Assembly (NCBI GenBank): GCA_963830205.1
Contig: CAWHLP010000043.1
Coordinates: 124,001-188,000, forward strand
Length of the DNA stretch: 64,000 nucleotides
Source: CAVSRC01 sp963830205
Lineage (GTDB): Bacteria; Pseudomonadota; Alphaproteobacteria; Rhizobiales; Kaistiaceae
Direction of reading: 5' to 3'
The notes under the pieces were generated by a model. It was not told the DNA's origin. It saw nothing but the letters and a program-made list of their open reading frames with translations, and searched no databases. The position numbers and the translations under genes were made by a program. Of this stretch, positions 27,819-38,757 are shown piece after piece (positions within the stretch are counted from its first letter, which is position 1; each line of letters begins with the position of its first letter).

Positions 27819-29571
27819 CTACCCGTTGACCGGCCTGGCGTCCGCGGCGTCGCGGATCAGCCGGACGAACTCGGCCCTGAGCCCATACGGATCCTTGCCG
27901 CGGGCGCCGTCGGCCAACGCCCGGATCGACCCCCAGTCGTAGCCGGTCTCGATCCACGGGTCGCCGCGGAGCTCCTGCCCGAAGGCCGCCACCGCCAGCG
28001 CCCAGCGGGTCGATTCCGGAGCGGCGTCAACGCTGGCCACGGCATCGGCCTTGCTGATCGGCCGCTCCATCAGCTTGGAGGTCGGCTGGCCGGGCAGCTT
28101 GTAGCGGATCTTGATATAGGCGAGCTCGTCGCCCTTGCCCGGCACCACCGTCTCCTCGATCTTCTGATAGCGCAGCGGATCGCTCGCGGCCGGGCCACCG
28201 ACCGGGGTGATCTCGTAGAGTGCCGTCACCGAGGCGCCCGAGCCGACCTCGCCGGCATCGACCCGGTCGTTGTTGAAGTCGGAGCGGTCGAGCAGGCGCG
28301 TCTCGTAGCCGATCAGCCGGTATTCGGAGACCGCGGCCGGGTTGAACTCGACCTGGATCTTCACATCGTCGGCGATCGGGAACAGCGAGGCGGAGAAGTC
28401 GTCGCGGAAGAGCTTGCGCGCCTCATCGAGCGTATCGATGTAGCCCGCCGTGCCGTTGCCGGACTGGGACAGCGTCTGCATCATCAGGTCGTTGTAGTTG
28501 CCGTGGCCGACGCCGTAGGCGGAGAGATAGACGCCGGTCTTGCGTTTCTCGGCGATGAAATCCTCGAGCTTGGCCGGGTCGGCGACGCCGACATTGAAGT
28601 CGCCGTCGGTCAACAGCACGACGCGATTGACCGCTTGCTTCTCGAAGTTCTGCTCCGCCAGGTCGTAGGCGAGCGCCAGGCCGGCACCGCCCGCGGTCGA
28701 GCCGCCGGCATGGAGCGCTTCGACGGCGCAGCGCATCCTGAGCTTCTCGTTGCCCGCCGTCGGCGGCAGCACGGCGCCGGCGGCACCGGCATAGACCACG
28801 ATCGCCACCCGGTCCTGGGGCCTGAGCTGGCTGATCAGCACGTTCAGCGCCTTCTGCACCAGCGGAAGCTTGTTGGGGTCGTCCATCGAGCCCGGACACG
28901 TCGATGAGGAAGACGAGATTCACCGGCGGCTCGTTGCCGGCGGGGATGTCGTACCCCTGCAGGCCGATATGGATGATCTCCTTGCCCGCCGCCCACGGCG
29001 ACGGCGTCACCGTGACGTTTGCCTTGAACGGTTCCTCCGCCGAGGCCGGGCCTTGATAGCCGTAGTCGAAATAGTTGAGCAGCTCCTCGACCCGCACCGC
29101 GTCGCGCGGCGGCAGCGTGCCGTCACGCAGGAAGCTGCGCACGTTGGCATAGGACGCCGTATCCACGTCGATGGAGAAGGTCGAGACCGGGTCCTCGCCG
29201 ACGCGCTTCACCGGATTGGAGGTGGCGTTCGGGTATTTCTCGGTGTCGACGTAAGGCGCCTCCAGCATCGCCGTCGGCGGTGTGGCGCCCGTCATGGCGC
29301 TTGCCGGCGGCGAGGGCATTGGCATCTTCGGCGCCATCAGCCGATAGTTGCCGAAGACCCCGCCACCGAACTGCGTCTTCGCCCCGCCGTCCATTTCGGT
29401 GTGCGCCGCCGGGAAACCGAGATTGGCGCAGACCTCAGCCGTCGGCCGGCCGTCATGGATGGCCGTATCGGCGTCGGCGAATGCCGGCGGCACAGCGCTC
29501 AGTGCCGTCGAAGCCAGAAGTAGGGATAGAATGCAGATTGGTTTGACAGGCGACAGGAACCGGCTCGCCAT
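27819..29571 (-). CDS. Secreted von Willebrand factor A domain protein (YfbK type), frameshifted
   Basis: 583 residues after removing one base near 28893, which turns FLIDVSG-LDG into the MIDAS motif FLIDVSGSMDDP. An N-terminal signal (LLLASTALSAVPPAFA) is followed by the YfbK-type leader domain (STFSIDVDTASYANVRSFL), the VWA domain (residues about 215-390) and a C-terminal region matching DUF3520 (ISKADAV ... WALAVAAFGQELRG). GGAGG precedes the ATG. Probably a periplasmic metal-dependent adhesion or assembly protein. Confidence 0.85.
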
Positions 29572-30454
29572 GACCGTGCCTCCATTGCAGCGCCCTCCCA
29601 AGGCTGACCCTGCGCCGGCTTCTTGGCCGCACGGTGGCGCGGCCGCGTCGGTTTTCCGGCGACGGCAAGGCCACATCGCGCAGATTGGCGTCGCTCTAGT
29701 CCTGATCGCGCTCGCTTTGGCGCTCGCCGCCGGGCCGGCTGCAGCGCTGGAGCGCGTCGGCATCGTCCTCCTCCACGGCAAGACCGGCGCGCCTGGCCAG
29801 TTCGCCGGCATGACCGACATGCTGGACGAGACCGGCTACGGCGTCGAGACGCCGGAGATGTGCTGGTCGGCGCGGCGCATCTACGACGGTGCGCTGGAGG
29901 AATGCTTCGCCGACATCGACAAGGCGGTGGCGCGGCTCAAGGCCGACGGCTTCACCGCGATCGTCATCGGCGGGCACAGCCTCGGCGGGCTGGTGGCGCT
30001 GGCCTATGCCGCCAGCCATGACGGGCTCGCCGGCGTCGTCGCGCTCGCCCCTGACGGCGAGCCCAGCGATTTCAACGGCCATGCCAAGGTCGCGGCCAGC
30101 GTCAAGCGCGCCACCGCCATGATGCAGGCCGGCCAGGGCGACGACACGGTGCGCTTCACCGACCGCGTGCTCGGGCGCTATTTCACCGTCAAAGCAACGC
30201 CGCGCGCCCTCCTCTCCTTCCTCGGACCGGAGAGCCCGCTCTATCCCGCCCGTCTCGTCGCCAACCTCCACGCCCCGCTCTTCTGGGCGGCCGGCACCAG
30301 GGATTCCAGCCAGCGCGACGCCGCGGTACTCTTCCGCAAAGCGCCGCAGAACCCCCTCAACCGCTTCCTCTCCCTCAACACCGATCACATGGGCACGCCC
30401 GGCGCCGCGCTGGTGCCCCTCACCGACTGGCTCGACCGCATCGCAGGCAACTGA
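29570..30454 (+). CDS. Secreted alpha/beta hydrolase
   Basis: Up to 294 residues. The nucleophile elbow GGHSLGG, an alpha/beta fold (GIVLLHGKTGAPGQF) and a C-terminal His (NTDHMGTPG) mark a serine hydrolase. A hydrophobic segment (VALVLIALALALAAGPAAA) about 40 residues in looks like a signal peptide, so the true start may be downstream. The ATG at 29570 overlaps the ATG of the divergent VWA gene by two bases, which is doubtful. GTG 29576 and TTG 29585 are alternatives. Substrate unknown. Confidence 0.78.
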   Translation: MTVPPLQRPPKADPAPASWPHGGAAASVFRRRQGHIAQIGVALVLIALALALAAGPAAALERVGIVLLHGKTGAPGQFAGMTDMLDETGYGVETPEMCWSARRIYDGALEECFADIDKAVARLKADGFTAIVIGGHSLGGLVALAYAASHDGLAGVVALAPDGEPSDFNGHAKVAASVKRATAMMQAGQGDDTVRFTDRVLGRYFTVKATPRALLSFLGPESPLYPARLVANLHAPLFWAAGTRDSSQRDAAVLFRKAPQNPLNRFLSLNTDHMGTPGAALVPLTDWLDRIAGN

Positions 30455-30459
30455 CCCTC

Positions 30460-31245
30460 ATGGCCGCACCCATCCCCTTCGACCCCGACCGTTTCCGCTC
30501 GGCCGCCCGCCACTATTTCGCGCGCACCAGCTATTCGCCGCGCCTCGTCCAGAAGGTGGTCGCCGAGCTCGGCCTCACGCGCGCCGACCGGGTCATGGAC
30601 CTCGGCTGCGGGCCGGGCCTGTTGGCGATCGCCTTCGCGCCGTTCGTTGGCGAAGTCGTCGCCATCGATCCCAATGCCGAGATGCTCGCCGCCGGCCGCG
30701 AGGCCGCGCGCGGCGTTGCCGGAACCATCAGCTTCGTCCAGGGCAGTTCCAACGATCTCGGCATTGAGCACGGCCGGCTCCGGCTCGTCACCATGGGCCG
30801 CTCGTTTCACTGGATGGACCGTGCCGACACGCTGAGACGGCTCGACGGTATCGTCGAACCCGATGGCGCCGTCGCCCTCTTCGACGTCCAAACCATCAAG
30901 CAGGGGCCCGGCGATTGGCACGCGCGTTTCAGCGCCATCGTCGAGCGCTACGAGGGCAGGAAGGCGGAATGGCGCGCGCCCGACTGGACGCAGCACGAGG
31001 CATTCCTGCTCGCTTCTCCCTTCAGCCGCGTCGACGGCTTCTCCGTCGTCGAGCCGGTCACCTTCCCGGCGAGCCAGATCGTCGACCGCGCCTTGTCGCT
31101 GTCGCGCACCTCCCCAGAGGCACTCGGGCCCGACAAGGCGGCGGCGCTCACCGCCGACCTTGAGGCGCTTGCCGCCGAGGTGGCCGTCGATGGCATGCTC
31201 AGCGAAATTCTTCAGTCTGCCGCACAAATCGCACGGCGGCCCTAA
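30460..31245 (+). CDS. Class I SAM-dependent methyltransferase
   Basis: 261 residues. Motif I is VMDLGCGPGLLAIAFAPF and the acidic end of strand beta-2 is VVAIDPNAEML. Substrate cannot be inferred. It starts 5 bases after the hydrolase, so they form one unit. Confidence 0.85.
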   Translation: MAAPIPFDPDRFRSAARHYFARTSYSPRLVQKVVAELGLTRADRVMDLGCGPGLLAIAFAPFVGEVVAIDPNAEMLAAGREAARGVAGTISFVQGSSNDLGIEHGRLRLVTMGRSFHWMDRADTLRRLDGIVEPDGAVALFDVQTIKQGPGDWHARFSAIVERYEGRKAEWRAPDWTQHEAFLLASPFSRVDGFSVVEPVTFPASQIVDRALSLSRTSPEALGPDKAAALTADLEALAAEVAVDGMLSEILQSAAQIARRP

Positions 31246-31341
31246 TGCGGCCCTAGTCTATCCGACTTTCCGAATGACGATTGACGAACAAGACCTGTTT
31301 GCGAAAGACTTACCCACACGGACAACATGGGGGAAGAGCAT

Positions 31342-33030
31342 ATGACGGCCCAAGGCTGGCTTCGGAAGGACGCGACAAGAATTGTGTCGACGGCCTGTGC
31401 CGCGATCGTTTTCTGTCTGGCGACAGGCAGCGCATCGCGCGCCCAGGACACCACCGGCAAGATGACCATCGGCGCGCCGCAGGCGGTGACCCTGCCCGCC
31501 GCCCAGCGCGATCGCGCCAGCGAGGAGCGCCAGCAGAAGAACTTCCTCTCCGCCATGAGCAACACCGAGGAGCACCACCTCAACGTCCCGGTGCGGATGA
31601 ACAAGATCCCGCCCGGCCAGCGCAGCCTGGCCGAACAGCCGCGGCCGATGGCGGTCGAGGCCGCTGCCGGCGTCACCGTCACCAACCGGATCGACGTCAC
31701 CGCCAAGGCGCAGATGGACTACAACTACGTCTCGCCGATCGCCGAAGCGTCTTCGGCCAAGGACGGCAACAACATCCTGGTCACCTTCAACTGGGGTGCG
31801 GCGTGGTCGACCGACGCCGGCCAGACCTTTACCCGGCTCGATCCCTACGCCCTGTTCGGAGAACCGGAAGGCGGCAACGGCTTCTGCTGCGACCAGCTCG
31901 CCCTCTACGTGCCCAGCCACGACCTGATGGTCTGGCTGATGCAGGGTGATGCCGACACCCAAGAGAAGAAGCCGAACACCATCCGCATCATGGTCGCCCA
32001 CGGCGACGACATCGCCAAGCGCAACTTCCACTTCTACGACTTCACCCCGACCAACGTCGAACATCCCGAGGGCGAGTGGTTCGACTTCCCCGACCTCGCC
32101 TACACCAACGGCTATCTCTACATGGCCTTCAACCGCTTCAACTTCGACGAGAAGGAGAAGTGGCTGGGCTCGTCGGTCTTCCGCATGCCGCTCGACAAGC
32201 TCTCCACCTATGAGGGCTTCGAGTACCAGTACTTCAACAGCGATCCGGAAAACGGCGAGTTCTCGGTGCGCTTCACCCAGGGCGGCGACGACAAGATGTT
32301 CTGGGGAACGGCGCCGAGCAACAACCTGATTCTGGTGCGCGAGTGGCCGGACGCAGCCGCCCAGCCCGGGCCCATCCGCGAGGTCGGCATCGAGCCCTAC
32401 ACCGAGCCCTCGGACAAGCCGGCGACCGGTCCCGAGAGCCCCAACGGCAACCCCTGGCTCAAGCGCGCCGATTCGCGCCTGACCGCCGGCTGGGCGACCG
32501 ACAAGACCATCGGCTTTGCCTGGACCTCGGGCCGGATCGATGATGCCGAGGGCAACGGCGGCAAGTTCCCCTACCCGCACATCCGCATGGCCGTCATCGA
32601 CCGGGCGGCGGTGGAGGCAGGCGGCACCGACACGCTGAAGCCGATTGCCGAGCCGCACATCTGGAACTCGAACATGGCCTTCGCCTACCCGTCGGCCGCG
32701 CCCAACAAGAACGGCGACGTCGGCCTCAGCATGTTCTACGGCGGCCCGAACATGTATCCGAGTGCTGCCGTCGGCGTGCTCAAGCCGGATCAGAACGGCA
32801 AGTGGGATGCGACCCTTACCCAGTTGGCCCAAGGCCAGATCACGCCGCGCTGCATCACCAAAACCGGCGTCGACGAGACCTGCGGCGAGTGGGGCGACTA
32901 CATGAGCGTCCGCGCCGATCCCAACGATCCCAACGGCTGGTACGTCGCCGCCCACACCGAGGTGGACCACGGCGGCGCCGGTGAGCAGCCCAAGGTCGCG
33001 GTGACCCTGGGCACCTTCACGGCGAACTAG
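31342..33030 (+). CDS. Large secreted protein, possible BNR/sialidase-like beta-propeller
   Basis: 562 residues from the ATG at 31342, chosen because GGAAG lies 8-10 bases upstream. A signal peptide ends near GSASRAQD. The mature part contains exo-sialidase-like Asp-box sequence (WSTDAGQTFTRL) and several W/F-rich blade-like segments (GWATDKTIGFAWTSGR, NMAFAYPSAAPNKNGDVGL). Four cysteines lie in FCCDQL, RCITK and ETCGEW. I do not recognise a named family. A terminator follows. Confidence 0.65.
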   Translation: MTAQGWLRKDATRIVSTACAAIVFCLATGSASRAQDTTGKMTIGAPQAVTLPAAQRDRASEERQQKNFLSAMSNTEEHHLNVPVRMNKIPPGQRSLAEQPRPMAVEAAAGVTVTNRIDVTAKAQMDYNYVSPIAEASSAKDGNNILVTFNWGAAWSTDAGQTFTRLDPYALFGEPEGGNGFCCDQLALYVPSHDLMVWLMQGDADTQEKKPNTIRIMVAHGDDIAKRNFHFYDFTPTNVEHPEGEWFDFPDLAYTNGYLYMAFNRFNFDEKEKWLGSSVFRMPLDKLSTYEGFEYQYFNSDPENGEFSVRFTQGGDDKMFWGTAPSNNLILVREWPDAAAQPGPIREVGIEPYTEPSDKPATGPESPNGNPWLKRADSRLTAGWATDKTIGFAWTSGRIDDAEGNGGKFPYPHIRMAVIDRAAVEAGGTDTLKPIAEPHIWNSNMAFAYPSAAPNKNGDVGLSMFYGGPNMYPSAAVGVLKPDQNGKWDATLTQLAQGQITPRCITKTGVDETCGEWGDYMSVRADPNDPNGWYVAAHTEVDHGGAGEQPKVAVTLGTFTAN

Positions 33031-33043
33031 CCGCTGTCATTGG

Positions 33044-33071
33044 AGGGGGCCAGCCAGGGGCTGGCCCCTCT
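33044..33071 (+). terminator. Hairpin terminator after the secreted-protein gene
   Basis: Stem of about 12 bp (gaggggccagcc / ggctggcccctc, one bulged G) with a 3-base loop, then ttcatcc. It lies 14 bases after the stop codon. The T-run is weak. Confidence 0.6.
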
Positions 33072-33079
33072 TCATCCAA

Positions 33080-33310
33080 TACGCTCCCTCCCCCGCAAGG
33101 CGGGGCAACCGCATGTGGGCACGCCCTCTCGCCCCTTCGGCGAGGGGGCTCTCGCGCCTTGGCGAGCGAAAGCGAACTTAGGCGCGAGAGGGTGAGGGGC
33201 GCCGACATCGGCGTGCTGGCTCATGCTCCCTCTGACCCGCCTCGCTCCACCTTCGGCTACGCACGGCGACGCCGTGCAGCTTGTGCCGCCGAGAAGCTTA
33301 GGCCGGAAAG
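33080..33310. repeat. Intergenic hairpin-rich element
   Basis: The gap between two convergent genes is filled by stacked inverted repeats: tcccccgcaaggcgggg, cgccccttcggcgagggg, and ctctcgcgcct ... aggcgcgagag around gaaagcgaactt. This composition is typical of dispersed noncoding elements in Rhizobiales. The part at 33228-33310 shows no clear structure. Confidence 0.5.
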
Positions 33311-33334
33311 GAAGGGGATATTGGCAAGTGCCGC

Positions 33335-33832
33335 TTACTTCCCCGAGTCGCTTGCGATCTTGCGGATGCCCGCCAGGTCGTCGGCGGCGATCGCCGCGCG
33401 CAGGTCGCCGACAAGCGCCGCGGCCTGCTGCTGGACCCCAGCGGCGGCGGCGGCGTTCACCATCGGGGGCGTTTCCCCGATGCCGCCGTGGGTGCGCCCG
33501 GTGCGCTCCATCATCTCGGCCGGCGACGGCCGCGGTGTCTCGCCGCTTTTGGCGCTGCCGGCCGGGCCGATGACGGCGGTTGCCGCCGGCATGCCGCCCG
33601 TCTTCGCCTGGTCGCCGCAGGCGTCGGTCAGCGCCTGAAGTGCCGCGTCGGCGCCGTTGACCTTGGCAGTCAGCGCCGCCACGTCGATTGGGTCGGCGCC
33701 TGCCGTGGCCAGGACATCGGCGACGGCGGCGCTGAGGTTGGCGCGCATGGTTGCGCAGTCGCTTGCCATTGCCGGTGCTCCCGCTGCCGCCAGACCCGCC
33801 ACGCCCGCCAGAATGACCAAGAAGGTGCGCAT
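33335..33832 (-). CDS. Small secreted protein of unknown function
   Basis: 165 residues from the ATG at 33832. Signal peptide MRTFLVILAGVAGLAAAGAPA, cut before MASDC. The mature part is Ala-rich with two cysteines (SDCATMR, TDACGDQ) that could pair, and a helix-rich C-terminus (LVGDLRAAIAADDLAGIRKI). No family recognised. Confidence 0.55.
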   Translation of the reverse strand: MRTFLVILAGVAGLAAAGAPAMASDCATMRANLSAAVADVLATAGADPIDVAALTAKVNGADAALQALTDACGDQAKTGGMPAATAVIGPAGSAKSGETPRPSPAEMMERTGRTHGGIGETPPMVNAAAAAGVQQQAAALVGDLRAAIAADDLAGIRKIASDSGK

Positions 33833-33988
33833 CGCTGCTCCAAGATGCTGGTGTCGGTTCACCTTCCAAAACCACAGCGCTGCGGCCGCATGATGGCGGA
33901 AACAGGACGTTATTCCACTCCCGCGGCGTTCTATGGGTGCGAAATCAAGATATCGGATGCAGTTCGGGCGATTTGACCGCTCTACCGC

Positions 33989-34315
33989 CTATTTCACCTT
34001 CGAGAACCTGGTCGGCGCCAGGAACTGGTTGGCGACGTTCACAAGGATCTGGCCGTCTGCCTCGCTCGCGGCCTTGACCGCCAGCCATTCCGGATCGCTG
34101 ACGAAGACCGCCCACTTGGCCTCGCGTTCGGCCATCGATTCCCAGGCGAGCATGTAGGTCAGCTCGTTGCTGGATTCGCCGATGACCGTCGTCCAGAAGC
34201 CGGCCTGGCGGATGCCCAGCCTCTCCCAGATCTTCAGCGTCGCCGTCTCGAAGCGCTTGAGCAGCGCCGGCAGGCGCCCGGGCAGACAGCGATAGACGCG
34301 CAGTTCGTAGATCAT
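33989..34315 (-). CDS. NIPSNAP family protein
   Basis: 108 residues beginning MIYELRVYRCLPGRLPALLKRFE with LAWESMAEREAKWAVF in the middle, the ferredoxin-like fold of NIPSNAP proteins. Function unknown. It lies between two minus-strand genes, just downstream of pyrG's far side. Confidence 0.85.
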   Translation of the reverse strand: MIYELRVYRCLPGRLPALLKRFETATLKIWERLGIRQAGFWTTVIGESSNELTYMLAWESMAEREAKWAVFVSDPEWLAVKAASEADGQILVNVANQFLAPTRFSKVK

Positions 34316-34361
34316 GATGAAGGGTGTCTCCGTCGCAGGGTTGCCGGCAAGTCGGGCTACG

Positions 34362-35994
<1,633 letters not shown>

Positions 35995-36120
35995 GGGCCT
36001 CGATCCTAACCCCTGCCCGCCTGATTCGCAGTGTCGAAATCGGCGGTGCGTTGAACAAAAAGATGGCGGCCCCGGCGGTTGAGAGATCGCGCCGGGTGCC
36101 GTTGTCGTCTGGTCATGTGG

Positions 36121-36624
36121 CTACTGCGAGTTGGGAGCCTGGGTGCCCGTGGGGGCCGACGGCGTGCCGCCGGCCGGGGCCGCCGGCGCGTTGGTGTCGG
36201 GCACCACGCTCTTCGGCGTCACCGTCGCGGGCGCACCACCGGTGTAGCGGTTGAGCTCGTTCAGGATGCCGCCGCCGCCCGTCCCGGTGTCCGTGGCCGG
36301 CGTGCCGCTGGTGGCGGGCGCCGCGGCTGGAACCGTCGGGGTGGTCGGGGTCGTCGGCACCGTCTGGACGGCCGGCGTCGGTTCGAGCACCGCGGTCGGC
36401 GGCGCACTCAGCCGGTTCAGCACCGACATCGCCAGCGAGGTGGCGAAGAACGCCGCCCCCAGAATGGTTGTGGCGCGGGTGAGCACGTTGCCCTGGCCGC
36501 GTGTGGTCATGAACTGGTCGGAACCGCCGACGCCGAGGGCGCCGCCTTCCGAGCGCTGCAGCAGCACGACCGCTACGAGCGCCACGATCACCATCAGGTG
36601 AATGACGATGACAACTGTTTGCAT
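36121..36624 (-). CDS. secG: Preprotein translocase subunit SecG
   Basis: 167 residues. The SecG core is at the N-terminus: first helix VVIVIHLMVIVALVAVVLLQ, then RSEGGALGVGGSDQFMTTRG and second helix TTILGAAFFATSLAMSVL. The C-terminal half is a low-complexity Pro/Thr/Ala tail common in alphaproteobacterial SecG. Part of the SecYEG protein export channel. Confidence 0.93.
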   Translation of the reverse strand: MQTVVIVIHLMVIVALVAVVLLQRSEGGALGVGGSDQFMTTRGQGNVLTRATTILGAAFFATSLAMSVLNRLSAPPTAVLEPTPAVQTVPTTPTTPTVPAAAPATSGTPATDTGTGGGGILNELNRYTGGAPATVTPKSVVPDTNAPAAPAGGTPSAPTGTQAPNSQ

Positions 36625-36667
36625 CAGCCTATCCGAATTCGGGGTTGCGGGCCTTTTACACGATCAA

Positions 36668-36696
36668 GCCGGGCGGCACCAGAGCCACCGCCCGGC
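36668..36696 (-). terminator. Hairpin between tpiA and secG
   Basis: Perfect 9-bp stem (gccgggcgg / ccgcccggc) with an 11-base loop, 8 bases after the tpiA stop on the minus strand, followed by TTGATCG. It may end or attenuate tpiA transcripts before secG. Confidence 0.5.
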
Positions 36697-36704
36697 CTCC
36701 GGGC

Positions 36705-37451
36705 TCACCCGCAGGCAGCGACAATGACGAGGAAATCCGCGGCTTTGAGGCTGGCGCCGCCGACCAGGCCGCCATCGACGCCGGGAAGCGCCATGATGGT
36801 TGCGGCATTGTCCGGCTTGACCGAGCCGCCATAGAGGATGCGCATCGCATCGGCTTGATCCTGTCCAAGGCGCCCCGCCAGCCGCGCCCTGATATGGGCA
36901 TGTGCCGCAACAATGTCGTCATTTGATGGCGTCAACCCAGTTCCGATCGCCCACACGGGCTCATAGGCGATCACCAGCTTGTCGGCCGTGGCGCCGTCGG
37001 GCACCGATCCTTCGATCTGCCGGCTGAGCACGGCCTCGGTCTGGCCGCCGCGGCGTTCTGCCTCAGTCTCGCCGATGCACAGGATCACCGTCAGGCCGGC
37101 GCGCCAGCCGGCTTCCGCCTTGGCACGCACCTCAGCGTCCGTCTCGCCGTGGTCGGTGCGCCGTTCCGAATGGCCGACGATGACCAGGCTGCCACCCGCG
37201 TCAGCGACCATTTCTGCTGCAATATCACCGGTATGCGCCCCTTTCGCGGCAGGGTGGCAGTCCTGCCCTCCGATCGCCACTGGCGTGCCGGCCACGGCCT
37301 CCGCCGCCGCCGAAATCAGCGTCGCCGGGACGCACACCGCGACTTCCGAGGCCACCCTCGCCCCGGCGGCGATTGCCCGTAATTCGGGCAGGCTCGCCCG
37401 TATACCGTTCATCTTCCAGTTACCGGCAGCGAGTTTCATACGTGCTGACAT
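36705..37451 (-). CDS. tpiA: Triosephosphate isomerase
   Basis: 248 residues from the ATG at 37451 (MSARMKLAAGNWKMNG); an ATG 12 bases later is equally possible. Catalytic residues: Lys in GNWKMNG, His in VIVGHSERR, Glu in AYEPVWAIGTG. The phosphate loop is YGGSVKPDN. Interconverts dihydroxyacetone phosphate and glyceraldehyde-3-phosphate. Confidence 0.96.
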   Translation of the reverse strand: MSARMKLAAGNWKMNGIRASLPELRAIAAGARVASEVAVCVPATLISAAAEAVAGTPVAIGGQDCHPAAKGAHTGDIAAEMVADAGGSLVIVGHSERRTDHGETDAEVRAKAEAGWRAGLTVILCIGETEAERRGGQTEAVLSRQIEGSVPDGATADKLVIAYEPVWAIGTGLTPSNDDIVAAHAHIRARLAGRLGQDQADAMRILYGGSVKPDNAATIMALPGVDGGLVGGASLKAADFLVIVAACG

Positions 37452-37626
37452 TCTCTTTCTGGCTCCAGGTCTTGAATCCATGTCAGCCGTAAACGAAATC
37501 GTAGACAAAAGCACTCAGCCGTCGGCCTTCGCGCGCTCCGATTTTGCGCGAGATCAAGGAAAGCGGCCTAAGCCCAATGTACGCGAACGCCGGGCTAGAA
37601 ATCGCAAATTCTGGGACCAAAATATC

Positions 37627-38646
37627 ATGATTGCTCGTGACCTGATGAACAGCGACATCGTCACGGTGACGCCAGATACGTCCATCCGGGACGTAGCCAG
37701 GACGCTGCTCAGCCATCGCATCAGTGCCGTGCCGGTGGTTGACGAGACCGGGATGCTCATCGGCATGGTCAGCGAGGGCGACCTCGTCGGCCGCAAACGG
37801 ACGGAACGCGAAACCAAGAGCGAATGGTGGCTGCTGCGCCTGGCCGAGGGTGAAAACCTCAACACCGAATTCCTGCAGCACCTTCAGGAGCCGATCGCCG
37901 TCGCCCGTGAGGTGATGTCGAGCCCCGTGCTCACCGTCGGCGAGGAGACCCGCGCCGACCAGATCGCCACCCTCATGGCCGAGCACCGGATCAAGCGGTT
38001 GCCGGTCGTGCGCGACGGCAAGATCGTCGGCATCGTCCGCCGCACCGACCTGCTGCGCTCTCTGGGCGGCGGCGAGTTCGAGCCGGTGCCCCTGCCCCCC
38101 GAGCCGAAGCGCAAGCTGGCGCCACCGTGGCAGAACGGCAAGGAGGCCAAGAACGGCGCCAAGCCGAACGGCGCCCATGCAGCCGGTGATGTTGTCGAGC
38201 ACGACAGCCGCCCCGACGGCGAACTTTCGGTCAACGATTTCCGCCACCTCGTCGTGCACTTCAAGGATGAGCTGGATACCCAGCGTTCGCGCGAGCGCCA
38301 GCTTGCCGCCGAGATCCACAAGAAGGACGTCTACCGGCTGATCGATACCCACATCTCGGACAAGGAGTGGAACAAGCTCGTCCACAACGCCCGTGAGGCG
38401 GCCGAGCGCGGGCAGACCGAATACCTGCTGCTGCGCTTCCCCCACGAGCTGTGCAGCGACGGCGGCCGTGCCGTCAACGCGCCCGATCCGGAATGGCCGC
38501 GCACGCTCCGTGGCGAGGCCGCCGAGATGTACCTGCGCTGGGAGCGCGAGCTTCGCCCGCGCGGCTTCCACTTGGCCGCGCGTGTCGTCGACTTCCCCTA
38601 TGGCATGCCGGGCGACATCGGCCTCTACCTGATTTGGGGCGAATAG
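37627..38646 (+). CDS. Tandem CBS-domain protein with extra C-terminal domain
   Basis: 339 residues from the ATG at 37627. Two CBS modules (residues about 1-60: DLMNSDIVTVTPDTSIRDVA; about 93-145: VMSSPVLTVGEETRADQIAT) form a nucleotide-sensing Bateman module. A Lys/Asn-rich linker follows, then a helical C-terminal region of about 130 residues (IDTHISDKEWNKLVHNAREA) that I do not recognise. The frame is open further upstream, but that part overlaps tpiA and is not protein-like. Confidence 0.82.
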   Translation: MIARDLMNSDIVTVTPDTSIRDVARTLLSHRISAVPVVDETGMLIGMVSEGDLVGRKRTERETKSEWWLLRLAEGENLNTEFLQHLQEPIAVAREVMSSPVLTVGEETRADQIATLMAEHRIKRLPVVRDGKIVGIVRRTDLLRSLGGGEFEPVPLPPEPKRKLAPPWQNGKEAKNGAKPNGAHAAGDVVEHDSRPDGELSVNDFRHLVVHFKDELDTQRSRERQLAAEIHKKDVYRLIDTHISDKEWNKLVHNAREAAERGQTEYLLLRFPHELCSDGGRAVNAPDPEWPRTLRGEAAEMYLRWERELRPRGFHLAARVVDFPYGMPGDIGLYLIWGE

Positions 38647-38655
38647 GGCGCTGGA

Positions 38656-38691
38656 GCGCGCCGACCCGCAACCCTGCGGCAGTCGGCGCGC
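38656..38691 (+). terminator. Hairpin after the CBS-domain gene
   Basis: Perfect 10-bp stem (gcgcgccgac / gtcggcgcgc) with a 16-base loop containing ccgca/tgcgg, starting 10 bases after the stop. Only a short TT follows. Confidence 0.5.
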
Positions 38692-38757
38692 TTGGCCCAT
38701 CGGCTGCCAGGTGCCATGGTGCCGGCCCCCTCCTCCTCTTCTCAAGCCGGTAACTCC

